From: an uncultured Clostridia bacterium
GTDB lineage: Bacteria; Bacillota; Clostridia; Oscillospirales; Acutalibacteraceae
Length of the DNA: 64,000 bases
Direction of reading: 5' to 3'
NCBI GenBank assembly: GCA_944385105.1
Contig: CALWVR010000011.1
Coordinates: 124,001 to 188,000, forward strand
Shown here: one piece after another, positions 1 through 10,137 of the stretch
How the letters are laid out: every line of letters begins with the position of its first letter
Position numbering within the stretch: position 1 is the first letter of the stretch
The notes under the pieces: generated by a model
Told to the model about the DNA's origin: nothing
What the model saw: only the letters and a program-made list of their open reading frames with translations
The model's database searches: none
Made by a program: the position numbers and the translations under genes

Positions 1-490
1 GAGGATTTCCCATAGACACACAAGTAATGTGATATAGGTTATCGTTTATTTTAATAGGATAATTAACAATTCTTTCTTCTTTTATATCAACAGGTATTAG
101 CTCCGGTTTAAGTTCTGGTTTTCCCATGTCTACAGTTAAGAATTTAGCTTTTCCTTTTCTTTCTGTAACTTCTAAAAATTTAATTCCACTTAAAGTTTCA
201 ATAGATATTTCCTTTTTCTTGCAAATTCCAGTATCATATAAATACTTTCCCACACATCTTATTCCATTTCCACACATTTTTCCTTCTGTGCCGTCAAGAT
301 TAAACATTCGCATTTTAGCATCAGCCACATCTGAAGGGCAAATAAGGATTATTCCATCTCCACCAATTCCATAATGCCTATCGGATAATTTTATACTTAA
401 ATTTTCTGGATCCTCAATTTTTTGCGAAAAGCAGTCAAAATAAATATAATCATTCCCACATCCTTGCATTTTTATAAAGTCTAGCTTCAT
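1..490 (-). CDS. dapF: Diaminopimelate epimerase, N-terminal part (cut by window edge)
   Basis: Converts LL- to meso-diaminopimelate for peptidoglycan and lysine synthesis. I translated the minus strand from the ATG at 490; about 163 codons are present and the frame runs off the window at base 1. The start MKLDFIKMQGCGNDY is the DapF N-terminal signature, and MCGNGIRC, near residue 72, carries the first of the two catalytic cysteines of this family. The second catalytic cysteine would lie in the missing C-terminal half. It is divergent from the small peptide gene at 739. Identification is firm; completeness cannot be judged. Confidence 0.93.
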   Translation of the reverse strand, partial: MKLDFIKMQGCGNDYIYFDCFSQKIEDPENLSIKLSDRHYGIGGDGIILICPSDVADAKMRMFNLDGTEGKMCGNGIRCVGKYLYDTGICKKKEISIETLSGIKFLEVTERKGKAKFLTVDMGKPELKPELIPVDIKEERIVNYPIKINDNLYHITCVSMGNP

Positions 491-678
491 ATTGACACTT
501 CCTAACTTACTACATAAATATATAAGATCTATTATAACTCAAATTTACTTAGTTGACAAGTAATGCTGCAAATTTGGGCTACAATAACTAAAAACCGCCT
601 TAATTAAAGCTATATATCGCATCTTATAACAATCTATGTAGCAAATATAACAATATTTAAAATATTTTAAAAAATAAC

Positions 679-707
679 TTGTACTATTTTAAATATTGTG
701 GTATAAT
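679..707 (+). promoter_or_regulatory. SigA-type promoter of the double-glycine peptide gene
   Basis: TTGTAC (679-684), a 17-bp spacer, then TATAAT (702-707) preceded by TGG, giving an extended -10. Predicted start is near 714, leaving a leader of about 25 nt before the ATG at 739. This is one of the best-matching promoters in the window. Confidence 0.7.
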
Positions 708-738
708 ATATATAAATTAAATTAAAAGGAGTGATTTT

Positions 739-936
739 ATGGGTTTATTCAGTAAATTTAAAAAGAAAATGGATAATAATACTATTGCAAATAACTCAGA
801 TACCCTTTCTTCAGAAGAGAATACACTAAACGAAGATGAATTATCCAGTATAGCTGGTGGTATGAGTTTAACACCAGAAGAATTTGATAATCACATTAAT
901 ACAGTAAATAACATTACAAATCTTAATAAAAGATAA
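739..936 (+). CDS. Small peptide with double-glycine leader (bacteriocin or pheromone precursor candidate)
   Basis: A 65-residue peptide with a good ribosome site (AAAAGGAGTG) ahead of the ATG. Residues 30-41 read LNEDELSSIAGG and fit the double-glycine leader consensus at each key position: L at -12, E-L at -8/-7, I at -4, G-G at -2/-1. Cleavage after Gly41 would release a 24-residue product, residues 42-65, with no cysteine, so it is not a classical lanthionine or disulfide peptide. Such leaders are normally removed by C39-peptidase ABC transporters. No transporter, immunity or modification gene lies nearby, so it is an orphan here. It has its own promoter and terminator. That it is a secreted peptide is inference from the leader; its activity is unknown. 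Confidence 0.72.
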   Translation: MGLFSKFKKKMDNNTIANNSDTLSSEENTLNEDELSSIAGGMSLTPEEFDNHINTVNNITNLNKR

Positions 937-953
937 ATCCAATATAATTAAAT

Positions 954-981
954 AAAAAAGCTGTTATAAAACAGCTTTTTT
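954..981. terminator. Bidirectional intrinsic terminator
   Basis: Perfect 8-bp stem AAGCTGTT/AACAGCTT with a 4-nt loop, flanked by an A tract and a T tract, between the convergent peptide gene and rpe. It can serve both. Confidence 0.85.
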
Positions 982-1630
982 ATTTTTGACTTAATTTTAA
1001 TGTACTTATAGCCTTCTTCACATCAGCAGCTTTATACACACTCGTCCCGGCAACGCAGATATCTACACCTGCTTTTTCCGCAATCTTCACAGTATTACTG
1101 TCTATTCCTCCGTCCACTTCTATTAAAGTACTAAAAGCGTTTTTATCTATCTCGTTTCTTAGGACCCTTACCTTACTCATCATATCTGCAATAAAGCTCT
1201 GTCCACCAAATCCCGGTTCTACAGTCATCACTAAAACTAAGTCAATAAAAGGCAAATACTCTAAAACATCATTTACGTCCGTTGCAGGCTTTATAGATAT
1301 TCCGCACCGCGCTCCCCCCAACTTTATCTCACGAATGGTCTTATCTAATTCAGGTTCTGCTTCCTTATGTATAGTTATAATATCCGCTCCTGCATTTAGA
1401 AAGTCATTTATATATCTTCTTGGCTTTTCTATCATTAGATGCACGTCAAAGGGAACACTTGTGTATGGTCTAATTGACTTTATTACTCCTGCTCCAAAAC
1501 TTATATTGGGTACAAATATACCATCCATCACATCAAGATGAATGTAGTCAGCTCCTGCAAGCGAGACCTTTTCAACTTCCCTACCAAGATTTGCAAAGTC
1601 GGCCGATAGTACCGAAGGCGCTATTTTCAT
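980..1630 (-). CDS. rpe: Ribulose-phosphate 3-epimerase
   Basis: Interconverts ribulose 5-phosphate and xylulose 5-phosphate in the pentose phosphate pathway, in the cytosol. The 216-residue TIM-barrel protein has the usual length. Visible metal and catalytic positions are H31 and D33 in IHLDVMDG, D36, H64 in FDVHLM, and D173 in EVDGGI; the phosphate-binding PGFGGQ loop is at 139-144. The ATG follows AAGGAGTG at good spacing. It lies 140 bp downstream of gyrA on the same strand, probably separated by a hairpin. Confidence 0.96.
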   Translation of the reverse strand: MKIAPSVLSADFANLGREVEKVSLAGADYIHLDVMDGIFVPNISFGAGVIKSIRPYTSVPFDVHLMIEKPRRYINDFLNAGADIITIHKEAEPELDKTIREIKLGGARCGISIKPATDVNDVLEYLPFIDLVLVMTVEPGFGGQSFIADMMSKVRVLRNEIDKNAFSTLIEVDGGIDSNTVKIAEKAGVDICVAGTSVYKAADVKKAISTLKLSQK

Positions 1631-1675
1631 TAAATCACTCCTTAATTTGTATTTTATTAAAAATTATTTATATTT

Positions 1676-1725
1676 TATTAAAAATTAGGCGATACATTCT
1701 CATTTATCATGAGTTTGCACCGCCT
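1676..1725 (-). terminator. Possible terminator of the gyrA transcript
   Basis: On the minus strand GGCG pairs with CGCC around an inner CTCAT/ATGAG hairpin, followed by TAATTTTTAAT. The outer stem is short and the T tract interrupted, so this is tentative. Confidence 0.42.
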
Positions 1726-1727
1726 TT

Positions 1728-1759
1728 TTTTCAACATTCTTTAAAAAATCTGTTGAAAA
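1728..1759. promoter_or_regulatory. Inverted pair of variant DnaA boxes near the gyrA end
   Basis: TTTTCAACA at 1728-1736 and its reverse complement TGTTGAAAA at 1751-1759 stand 14 bp apart, just downstream of the gyrA stop. They are exact copies of the motif repeated in the dnaA-dnaN intergenic region. DnaA binding is inferred, not shown. Confidence 0.4.
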
Positions 1760-1770
1760 CTTTTCCCGTT

Positions 1771-4254
1771 TTATTCTGATTCACTTAATTCTTCGTCAGC
1801 TTCTAGTTCTTCAGTATTTTCCTCATGTTGTACCTTAGTAACTGCAACTATTTTATTTCCCTCTTTTATTCTCATTACCCTTACACCTCTTGAATGTCTA
1901 GAGCACTTTCTTATTGTGTTAGCTTGTATTCTAATTATAATTCCGTCTTCAGATATTAGTATCAAGTCGTCGTCCATAGACACAAGCTTTACTGCTGCTA
2001 CGTCGCCAAACTTTTCAGTGTGATAATTCTTAATGCCCTTACCGCCTCTTGTTTGCAATCGGTAGTCATTTATACTTGTAAGGCGTCCATATCCGGTTTC
2101 AGATACAGTAAGTATCAGACCATCTTCTATAAGCGGGGTCATTCCTGTTACAAAGTCCCCGGAATTCAGAATCATAGCCTTAACCCCTCTTGCAGTTCTA
2201 CTTAAAATCCTTAAATCATTCTCGTTAAACCTAATAGCCATTCCCTTTTTTGTTGCTATTAAAAGTTCCGTATTTCCGTCTGTTATACTAACCCACGCAA
2301 GTTCGTCTCCATCATCGAGGTCTATTGCAATAAGTCCTCCTTTTCGTGCAGTGTCATATGCTGAAAGCAACGTTCTTTTTATAACTCCGCATCTTGTGAC
2401 CATAACAAGATACCTATCTTTATCAAAAGTAGAAACCCTTATCATAGCCGTTATTTTTTCATCAGGCATCATATTTAGTAAGTTTGCTACATTGGTTCCC
2501 TTAGATGTCCTTGAACCTTCCGGTATCTCATAACATTTTAGCTTGTATACTCTTCCAAAGTTTGTGAAAAACATAACGTAGTCATGACTGTTTATTACAA
2601 ACATCTCCGATGCAACGTCTTCTTCTCGCCTACTCATACCAGAGACGCCTCTGCCACCACGACGCTGTAATTTATAAGCATCCACCTTCTGTCTCTTTAA
2701 ATAACCAAAGTTGGTTAAAGTGAGCACACATTCCTCATGCGGAATTAGGTCTTCTATATCAACTTCTCCGCTTACGGGCATTATATGCGTACGCCTTTCG
2801 TCGTTAAAACGTCGTTTAATTTCTAAAAGTTCCGTTTTTAATATGCCAGAAAGCCTCTCATCGTTTCCCAATATATCCATCAAGTCTTTGATTTTCTCTT
2901 CAAGAGCCTTTAGCTCATCTTCTATTTTTCCTCTTTCAAGACCGGTCAATTGCCCAAGTCTCATTTGAACAATAGCCTGTGCCTGAATGTCATCCAAAGA
3001 AAACCTTTCTATAAGTCTTTCCTTGCCTTCTGACACCGACTTTGATGATCTTAAAATTGATATTACTTCGTCAATATAGTCAAGCGCAATCTTAAGTCCT
3101 TCTAAAATGTGTTCTCTTTCCTTAGCTTTCTTAAGGTCAAAAGTTGTGCGGCGTGTAATTACTTCGATTTGGAAGTCTATATAGTTTGTAAGCATTTCCT
3201 TTAAAGTGAGTACTTTCGGCACTCCCTTTACTATCGCCAGCATTATAACACCAAAAGTTGTCTGTAATTGCGTATACGAATAAAGCTGATTTAAAACTAT
3301 ATTAGCCGAAGCATCACGTTTTATATCAATTCTTATATGCATACCATTTCTGTCTGAATGGTCTTCTATATTAGATATTCCTTCTATTTTCTTTTCTTTA
3401 ACAAGCTCGGCTATACTCTCGCATAGTCTTGCCTTGTTCACCTGATAAGGTAACTCCGTAATAACTATTTTTTGTCTTGAATTTTTTTCTTCAATTATTT
3501 CCGCGCAAGCTCTAACTACGACTCTTCCTCGTCCCGTAGCATAAGCTGCCTTTATGCCACTATGTCCCATAATAAGGGCACCAGTTGGGAAGTCCGGCCC
3601 TTTTATATAATTCATAATTTCGGCTAAACTAGCTTCCCTGTTATCAATTAAGAAACATATAGCGTCTATCACTTCACCCAAATTATGTGGAGGAATATTT
3701 GTGGCCATCCCTACAGCTATTCCGGTGGAACCATTCACAAGTAAATTTGGAAATTTTGAAGGCAAAACCACAGGTTCAAGAAGCCTATCATCATAGTTTG
3801 GTGCAAAGTCCACTGTATCTTTTTCAATATCTGTCAGCATCTCAACAGACATTTTACTCATCTTAGCTTCTGTATAACGATAGGCAGCCGGGGGATCTCC
3901 GTCCACCGAGCCGAAGTTTCCATGACCATCAACTAAAATATATCTCATAGAAAAGTCCTGAGCAAGCCTTACAAGCGCATCATAAACAGAAGCATCACCA
4001 TGAGGGTGATATCTACCTAAAACAGAGCCTACCGTATCGGCGCATTTTCTATAGGCTTTATCCGGTCCTAGTCCATTTTCAAAAAGAGTATATAAAATTC
4101 TCCTATGTACCGGCTTTAATCCATCCCTAACGTCCGGCAACGCTCTTGATACTATAACAGACATCGAGTAGTCTAAAAATGACTTTTGCATTTCTTTTTC
4201 AATGTCTACGTCAATTATCTTAGACTCCATTTTATTCATTTCATCTATACTCAA
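1771..4254 (-). CDS. gyrA: DNA gyrase subunit A
   Basis: Breaks and rejoins DNA in the A2B2 gyrase that introduces negative supercoils. The catalytic Tyr is near residue 127 (AAYRYTEAKM). The C-terminal pinwheel contains the GyrA box QRRGGRG near residue 528, which separates GyrA from ParC. The quinolone region has the unmutated Ser (near 89) and Asp (near 92) in GDASVYD. I chose the TTG at 4254 because AGAGGTGG lies 6 nt upstream; the GTG at 4263 sits inside that ribosome site. The C-terminus is acidic. Length (about 827 residues) is normal. It lies downstream of gyrB and a YcxB-like gene on one strand. Confidence 0.96.
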   Translation of the reverse strand: MSIDEMNKMESKIIDVDIEKEMQKSFLDYSMSVIVSRALPDVRDGLKPVHRRILYTLFENGLGPDKAYRKCADTVGSVLGRYHPHGDASVYDALVRLAQDFSMRYILVDGHGNFGSVDGDPPAAYRYTEAKMSKMSVEMLTDIEKDTVDFAPNYDDRLLEPVVLPSKFPNLLVNGSTGIAVGMATNIPPHNLGEVIDAICFLIDNREASLAEIMNYIKGPDFPTGALIMGHSGIKAAYATGRGRVVVRACAEIIEEKNSRQKIVITELPYQVNKARLCESIAELVKEKKIEGISNIEDHSDRNGMHIRIDIKRDASANIVLNQLYSYTQLQTTFGVIMLAIVKGVPKVLTLKEMLTNYIDFQIEVITRRTTFDLKKAKEREHILEGLKIALDYIDEVISILRSSKSVSEGKERLIERFSLDDIQAQAIVQMRLGQLTGLERGKIEDELKALEEKIKDLMDILGNDERLSGILKTELLEIKRRFNDERRTHIMPVSGEVDIEDLIPHEECVLTLTNFGYLKRQKVDAYKLQRRGGRGVSGMSRREEDVASEMFVINSHDYVMFFTNFGRVYKLKCYEIPEGSRTSKGTNVANLLNMMPDEKITAMIRVSTFDKDRYLVMVTRCGVIKRTLLSAYDTARKGGLIAIDLDDGDELAWVSITDGNTELLIATKKGMAIRFNENDLRILSRTARGVKAMILNSGDFVTGMTPLIEDGLILTVSETGYGRLTSINDYRLQTRGGKGIKNYHTEKFGDVAAVKLVSMDDDLILISEDGIIIRIQANTIRKCSRHSRGVRVMRIKEGNKIVAVTKVQHEENTEELEADEELSESE

Positions 4255-4339
4255 AAAAGCCACCTCTTTTTTTATTTAGACTTCCCTTTTTATCCAGTAC
4301 TAAAACTTCAATCAAAATAAGTACCTTTCCTATCTCTCT

Positions 4340-5056
4340 TTACTCTTCTTCCACAGGACTTGTTCCCGCAACGATCATTCCATTTACATCCGCAATGTAA
4401 TCAGGGTCTATAGCTCGGATTGGGATTATAAAAATTCTATCTTCCGGTAAATAAATCAACATCATATCATTAAATTCTTCAAATTTGCAAGAACCGTCAA
4501 GTTTTATTTTCCACTGTGAGTTCCCGCCATTAACTGAAATCTCATCTGGAAATATTTCAACGTCCAATTTCTTACGACTTGTAAGTTTATCAGCATTAAT
4601 CCTTATAAATATCGTCGGAATTAAAGCTATTGCTATAATTATTCCTATTGATATAAAACCTGCAATTAAATTAAGACTATTGTTTGTCAGACCAAAAAGA
4701 ATAAAAAATACTATTGCTAAAACAACAAATATAATAGTCTCAACTATGAACCTAACATTACTAAACCTATAAGAGCCATTGTGTCTTAAACAAGAAATTA
4801 TCTCATCTTTGCTAATTGCATAGCTAAGCTTTACTCCTGAATACTTCTCTTCATATTCTTCTGCGTCATCGTCTTCAACAAAGGAAGATTCTGAACCGTC
4901 CCAGTCAGGAGAATCATCGTCTTTCTTTTCTTCTTCTATGTCCTCCTTGACCGTTTGCATTATAGCTTCTTCTATTGCCATTTCATATTCTTTGGATGCT
5001 TCATCAAGTTCATCACTACTATCGGCAACAGGTATACTGCCGTCAATATCTTTCAT
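4340..5056 (-). CDS. YcxB-like membrane protein with acidic N-terminus
   Basis: A 238-residue protein between gyrB and gyrA. Residues 1-75 are strongly acidic and likely disordered. Two hydrophobic segments near 103-122 and 128-151 form a membrane hairpin. The rest resembles the YcxB-like C-terminal domain, including a FIIPIRAI segment of the type seen there. Function of the family is not established. The ATG follows AAAGGAGAC, and only 16 bp separate it from the gyrB stop, so it is probably cotranscribed with both gyrase genes. Family assignment is by pattern and moderately sure; nothing suggests a role in supercoiling beyond position. Confidence 0.72.
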   Translation of the reverse strand: MKDIDGSIPVADSSDELDEASKEYEMAIEEAIMQTVKEDIEEEKKDDDSPDWDGSESSFVEDDDAEEYEEKYSGVKLSYAISKDEIISCLRHNGSYRFSNVRFIVETIIFVVLAIVFFILFGLTNNSLNLIAGFISIGIIIAIALIPTIFIRINADKLTSRKKLDVEIFPDEISVNGGNSQWKIKLDGSCKFEEFNDMMLIYLPEDRIFIIPIRAIDPDYIADVNGMIVAGTSPVEEE

Positions 5057-5072
5057 TATTGTCTCCTTTTAC

Positions 5073-7034
<1,962 letters not shown>

Positions 7035-7043
7035 TTATAAAAA

Positions 7044-7394
7044 TCATTTCAAAACTCTATTTCCTTCTATGTCATTACCTACTTCCCCAACATCCTTGCC
7101 CTTTGGAACAAGCTTAACTGCAAAAGGCACTATTGCATAAAACATTAAAAACCATGCAAGCACAATTGTTGCTCCTAAAAGATAAGCTTTTATAAATATC
7201 GAGAAAACCAGTACTGTTATAACCACTGCTATGGCCAGTACAGGAGCAATGTTTTGCAAGAGTTTATCAAGCTTTATGTAGGATCTCCTATGACAATTTT
7301 CACAGTAGTAGCTTTTGTTTGCCTTTATGTGAAATGCTGTAAGATATGTAAGATCCGTATCACAGTACGGACACCTCGGTAGACTTTTCTTCAT
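7044..7394 (-). CDS. Zinc-ribbon membrane protein, function unknown
   Basis: About 116 residues. The N-terminus has a CPYC and a CENC pair about 20 residues apart, which would bind one zinc. Two hydrophobic segments near 50-69 and 71-93 follow, then a short polar tail. This cys-pair plus membrane layout occurs in small uncharacterised Firmicute proteins. I start at the ATG at 7394 because AGAGGTGA lies just upstream; the GTG at 7403 is within that site. It overlaps the remB end by 35 bp, suggesting coupled translation. Not a normal member of the dnaA-gyrA cluster; role unknown. Confidence 0.7.
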   Translation of the reverse strand: MKKSLPRCPYCDTDLTYLTAFHIKANKSYYCENCHRRSYIKLDKLLQNIAPVLAIAVVITVLVFSIFIKAYLLGATIVLAWFLMFYAIVPFAVKLVPKGKDVGEVGNDIEGNRVLK

Positions 7395-7692
7395 AAAATT
7401 CACCTCTAGTTTCTTTAATTTTGGTATCTTCTTTATTAGATAGACTGTTTATTGAGCGTTTAGCAAGTGTCAGAGATAGAAGGGGACTTATATAAATAAC
7501 ATCCGCGTCTGAGTCATTGCAAACTACGAATGACTTTGGTAAATCATTTGAGATTTGTTTAACCTTTCCATCTTTCTCGGCTTTATAAAGGTATTCTCTT
7601 GTCATTTTACTTACAGTACTTGTGTCCATGTCAAAAAAGCCTATTATACTGTCTTCTTTTATTAACTTATTTTGTCCTATATGAAGATACAT
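7360..7692 (-). CDS. remB: RemB/YaaB-type DUF370 regulator
   Basis: A 110-residue protein starting MYLHIGQNKLIKEDSIIGFF, the conserved start of the DUF370 family. In Bacillus subtilis the equivalent gene (remB, yaaB) sits between recF and gyrB, as here, and affects extracellular matrix gene expression; its role in this organism is unknown. A tail beyond about residue 85 is polar and likely variable. The ATG follows AGAGGTAAAC. Its 3' end overlaps the zinc-ribbon gene. Confidence 0.82.
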   Translation of the reverse strand: MYLHIGQNKLIKEDSIIGFFDMDTSTVSKMTREYLYKAEKDGKVKQISNDLPKSFVVCNDSDADVIYISPLLSLTLAKRSINSLSNKEDTKIKETRGEFYEEKSTEVSVL

Positions 7693-7710
7693 TGTTTACC
7701 TCTTTCAAAA

Positions 7711-8814
7711 TTACTCTTCGTATATATTTCCATCTTCTATTCTAAATGTTTTACCTGTATTCAGTCTCCCGGATATATTATCCTCACAGCAAGTTATAAA
7801 TACTTGCCAGTTGGTAATAGAATTCAGAATATAATCTTGCCTTTGCCTATCAAGCTCACTCATCACGTCGTCTAGCAATATAACCGGTTTTTCATCGATT
7901 GTTTTATCCACTATACTTGCCTCTGCCAGTTTCATTGCAAGAACTGCACTTCTTTGCTGCCCTTGCGAAGCATAGAAGCGTGCGCTTTTTTTGTCAATTT
8001 TTATCTCAAGCTCGTCTTTATGTGGTCCGTGATTCGTAAACCCCAGTGCAACGTCTTCTTTCCTAGTCTCTTCAAGCTTTTTTATAAGTTCGCTTTTTAT
8101 GTTAGATAAGTCGCTAAGCTCTTTATTCACTCCCACAGCCTTATAGCTAAGCGACAGCTTCTCCTTCTCTTGCGCAAGCTCTCGATATATCTTATCAGCT
8201 ATATTCTTTAATTTTTCTGTGTATGAAAGCCTTTGTGAAATAATCCTCGAAGCATATTCTGCTAAGCTTTCATCCCAAATATCAAGCGTTTTATCTTCTT
8301 TACCTGACATTTTTATTCTTTTTAAAAGAGAATTTCTTTGGGCTAATACATGATTATACTTTAGTAGATTTGCAGAATATGTCGGTTTTATTTGACATAT
8401 CGCCGTGTCTAAAAACTTTCGTCTTAATGCTGGTCCGTCCTTTATTAGGGATAAATGCGTTGGGGAAAAGACAACAGCACAAAAATTCCCAACGAGCTTT
8501 GACGGCACAGATTGCTTTATCTCGTTTATTAAGACGGTTCTTTTCCCTTGTTCTATCTGAATTTTTAATCCCATTTCTCTTATGTTGTTTTTTATGTGCA
8601 TTTCTACATTCGTTTCTGCTTTGCTGAATTTTATTAGGTCGGAGTCTTTTGTTGTCCTAAATGACTTTCCCCCTGTAAAAATCCATATAGATTCAAGAAG
8701 GTTTGTCTTCCCCTGAGCATTTTTTCCGTGTATAACATTAACCCTATCACTAGGTTCTATCCTTGCATCCTTTAAATTACGGTAATCTTTGTATGAAAGA
8801 CTTTGTACTATCAA
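7711..8814 (-). CDS. recF: DNA replication and repair protein RecF
   Basis: SMC-like ATPase that helps load RecA at single-strand gaps through RecFOR. The Walker A GKNAQGKTN is at about 30-38, the signature SQGQQRSA near 285, and Walker B ILLDDVMSELD near 315. Length of 367 residues is normal. The TTG start overlaps the yaaA stop by 4 bp (TTGA), which implies translational coupling. Followed by remB after 18 bp. Confidence 0.96.
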   Translation of the reverse strand: MIVQSLSYKDYRNLKDARIEPSDRVNVIHGKNAQGKTNLLESIWIFTGGKSFRTTKDSDLIKFSKAETNVEMHIKNNIREMGLKIQIEQGKRTVLINEIKQSVPSKLVGNFCAVVFSPTHLSLIKDGPALRRKFLDTAICQIKPTYSANLLKYNHVLAQRNSLLKRIKMSGKEDKTLDIWDESLAEYASRIISQRLSYTEKLKNIADKIYRELAQEKEKLSLSYKAVGVNKELSDLSNIKSELIKKLEETRKEDVALGFTNHGPHKDELEIKIDKKSARFYASQGQQRSAVLAMKLAEASIVDKTIDEKPVILLDDVMSELDRQRQDYILNSITNWQVFITCCEDNISGRLNTGKTFRIEDGNIYEE

Positions 8815-9038
8815 GCTTCTTTTTCCTCAATCACTTCAAATTCTTTGTCTTCAAATGTTACTCTGTCACCATCGAATAGTTTTTTTCCTCTTTTAAGGCA
8901 GACTTCTCCATTTACGTATACTTTGCCTTCTTTTATAATTCCCTTAGCTTGCCCTCCTGTAACAGTGACTCCTGCAAGTTTTAGGAAAGAGTCAAGCTTT
9001 ATATAGCTTGAGTTTATATGAATTTTATTATACATCAC
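8811..9038 (-). CDS. yaaA: YaaA-type S4-domain RNA-binding protein
   Basis: A 75-residue protein made almost entirely of one S4 RNA-binding fold (KLDSFLKLAGVTVTGGQAK through VNGEV and GDRVTF). It belongs in the dnaN-yaaA-recF order of Firmicutes. The start is either GTG at 9038 or the adjacent ATG at 9035; both overlap the dnaN stop, so translation is probably coupled. Precise function is not established; a ribosome-related role is suggested in relatives. Confidence 0.9.
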   Translation of the reverse strand: MMYNKIHINSSYIKLDSFLKLAGVTVTGGQAKGIIKEGKVYVNGEVCLKRGKKLFDGDRVTFEDKEFEVIEEKEA

Positions 9039-10137
9039 TTGCTTTTAACCTCACTGGTAGAACTAGGAAAACAAAACTGTCTCCTTGAATTGGCACTATC
9101 TTCATTGGACTTAAAGGTCCTGAAACTTGAATTTTTACTTCGTCACTATCCGTATTCTTTAGAGCATCAAGGAGATATTTATTGTTAAATCCTATTTCAA
9201 GGTTATCTCCTTTCATTTGTACTTCAAGTTCATCATTGGCTTTTCCTATTGTTGTTATACAAGAAATTCTTGCTGAGTCGTTCTCAAAGATGCAACGTAC
9301 AGGGCTTTTTAATCGATCTGTTACAACAAGCGATACGCGTTCTATGCATTGCATCATGTTTTTTACGTTGATTAGAATTTCTGTTGAGTAACTGGATGGA
9401 ATTGCAGCTTTATAGTCAAGAAATTCTCCTTCCAGTAGTCTTGATATTATTCTGTATGAGCCGACAGCAAATATTATGTGTTTTTTGCCTATTGAGATAT
9501 CTACCTCAGTTTCATCATCGGGGATTAGCTTTGATACTTCGTCTAAGGTCTTCCTAGGTACGACAAATTTAATGTCTTGTGAGTAAGTCACATTCTCTTT
9601 TCTTAGTGCAAGACGGAATCCGTCTACTGATACAAGTTTTAAGACTCCTTCTGAAAATTCAAATAGTATTCCAGAATTTATTGGTTTTGCGTCAGTTTCT
9701 GAGGCAGCAAAGATAGTCTGTCTTATCATACTTTTTAAAATGTTCCCTTGAATATTTATAGTTTTAGAGTCTTCAACTTTTGGTAATTCAGGATAGTCTT
9801 CTGTCGAAAGCCCTGCAATAGAAAATACGGCAGGGCCACTTTTTATTGTAGAGATTGACTGCAAATCTGTTGATATACTTACAGTTTCAGCAGGAGCTTT
9901 TCTTATAATGTCGGCTAGTATCTTCGCATTTAAAATGGTTGCTCCCTCTTCTTCTATCGTACAAGGAATTTCTGTCGTTATCCCAAGCTCAAGGTCATAA
10001 CCACACAGTTTAAGTTTTTCTCCTTTTGTTTTAATAAATATTCCTTCAAGTGCTGCTAAGCATGACTTGGTTGATACCGCTTTTTGAACATTCATAACGG
10101 ATTCAACTAAAGTTTGCTTATCACAAGTGATTTTCAT
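9028..10137 (-). CDS. dnaN: DNA polymerase III sliding clamp (beta)
   Basis: Ring-forming processivity factor of the replisome. At 369 residues it has the three-domain clamp length, begins MKITCDKQTLVESV and ends in LVLPVRL, the usual C-terminal clamp motif of MPVRL type, followed by a short KASDV extension. The ATG follows AGAGGTATCTTGT. It is downstream of dnaA across a 308-bp intergenic region that appears to be the origin. Confidence 0.96.
   Translation of the reverse strand: MKITCDKQTLVESVMNVQKAVSTKSCLAALEGIFIKTKGEKLKLCGYDLELGITTEIPCTIEEEGATILNAKILADIIRKAPAETVSISTDLQSISTIKSGPAVFSIAGLSTEDYPELPKVEDSKTINIQGNILKSMIRQTIFAASETDAKPINSGILFEFSEGVLKLVSVDGFRLALRKENVTYSQDIKFVVPRKTLDEVSKLIPDDETEVDISIGKKHIIFAVGSYRIISRLLEGEFLDYKAAIPSSYSTEILINVKNMMQCIERVSLVVTDRLKSPVRCIFENDSARISCITTIGKANDELEVQMKGDNLEIGFNNKYLLDALKNTDSDEVKIQVSGPLSPMKIVPIQGDSFVFLVLPVRLKASDV

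Noticed and set aside
553..585. TTGACA followed by TACAAT upstream of the double-glycine peptide gene
   Set aside because: The spacer is 21 bp, too long for a usual promoter; the 679-707 promoter is closer and better.
1335..1779. Plus-strand reading frames of 68 and 101 codons over rpe
   Set aside because: Antisense shadows of rpe and its downstream spacer; no ribosome site and no recognisable product.
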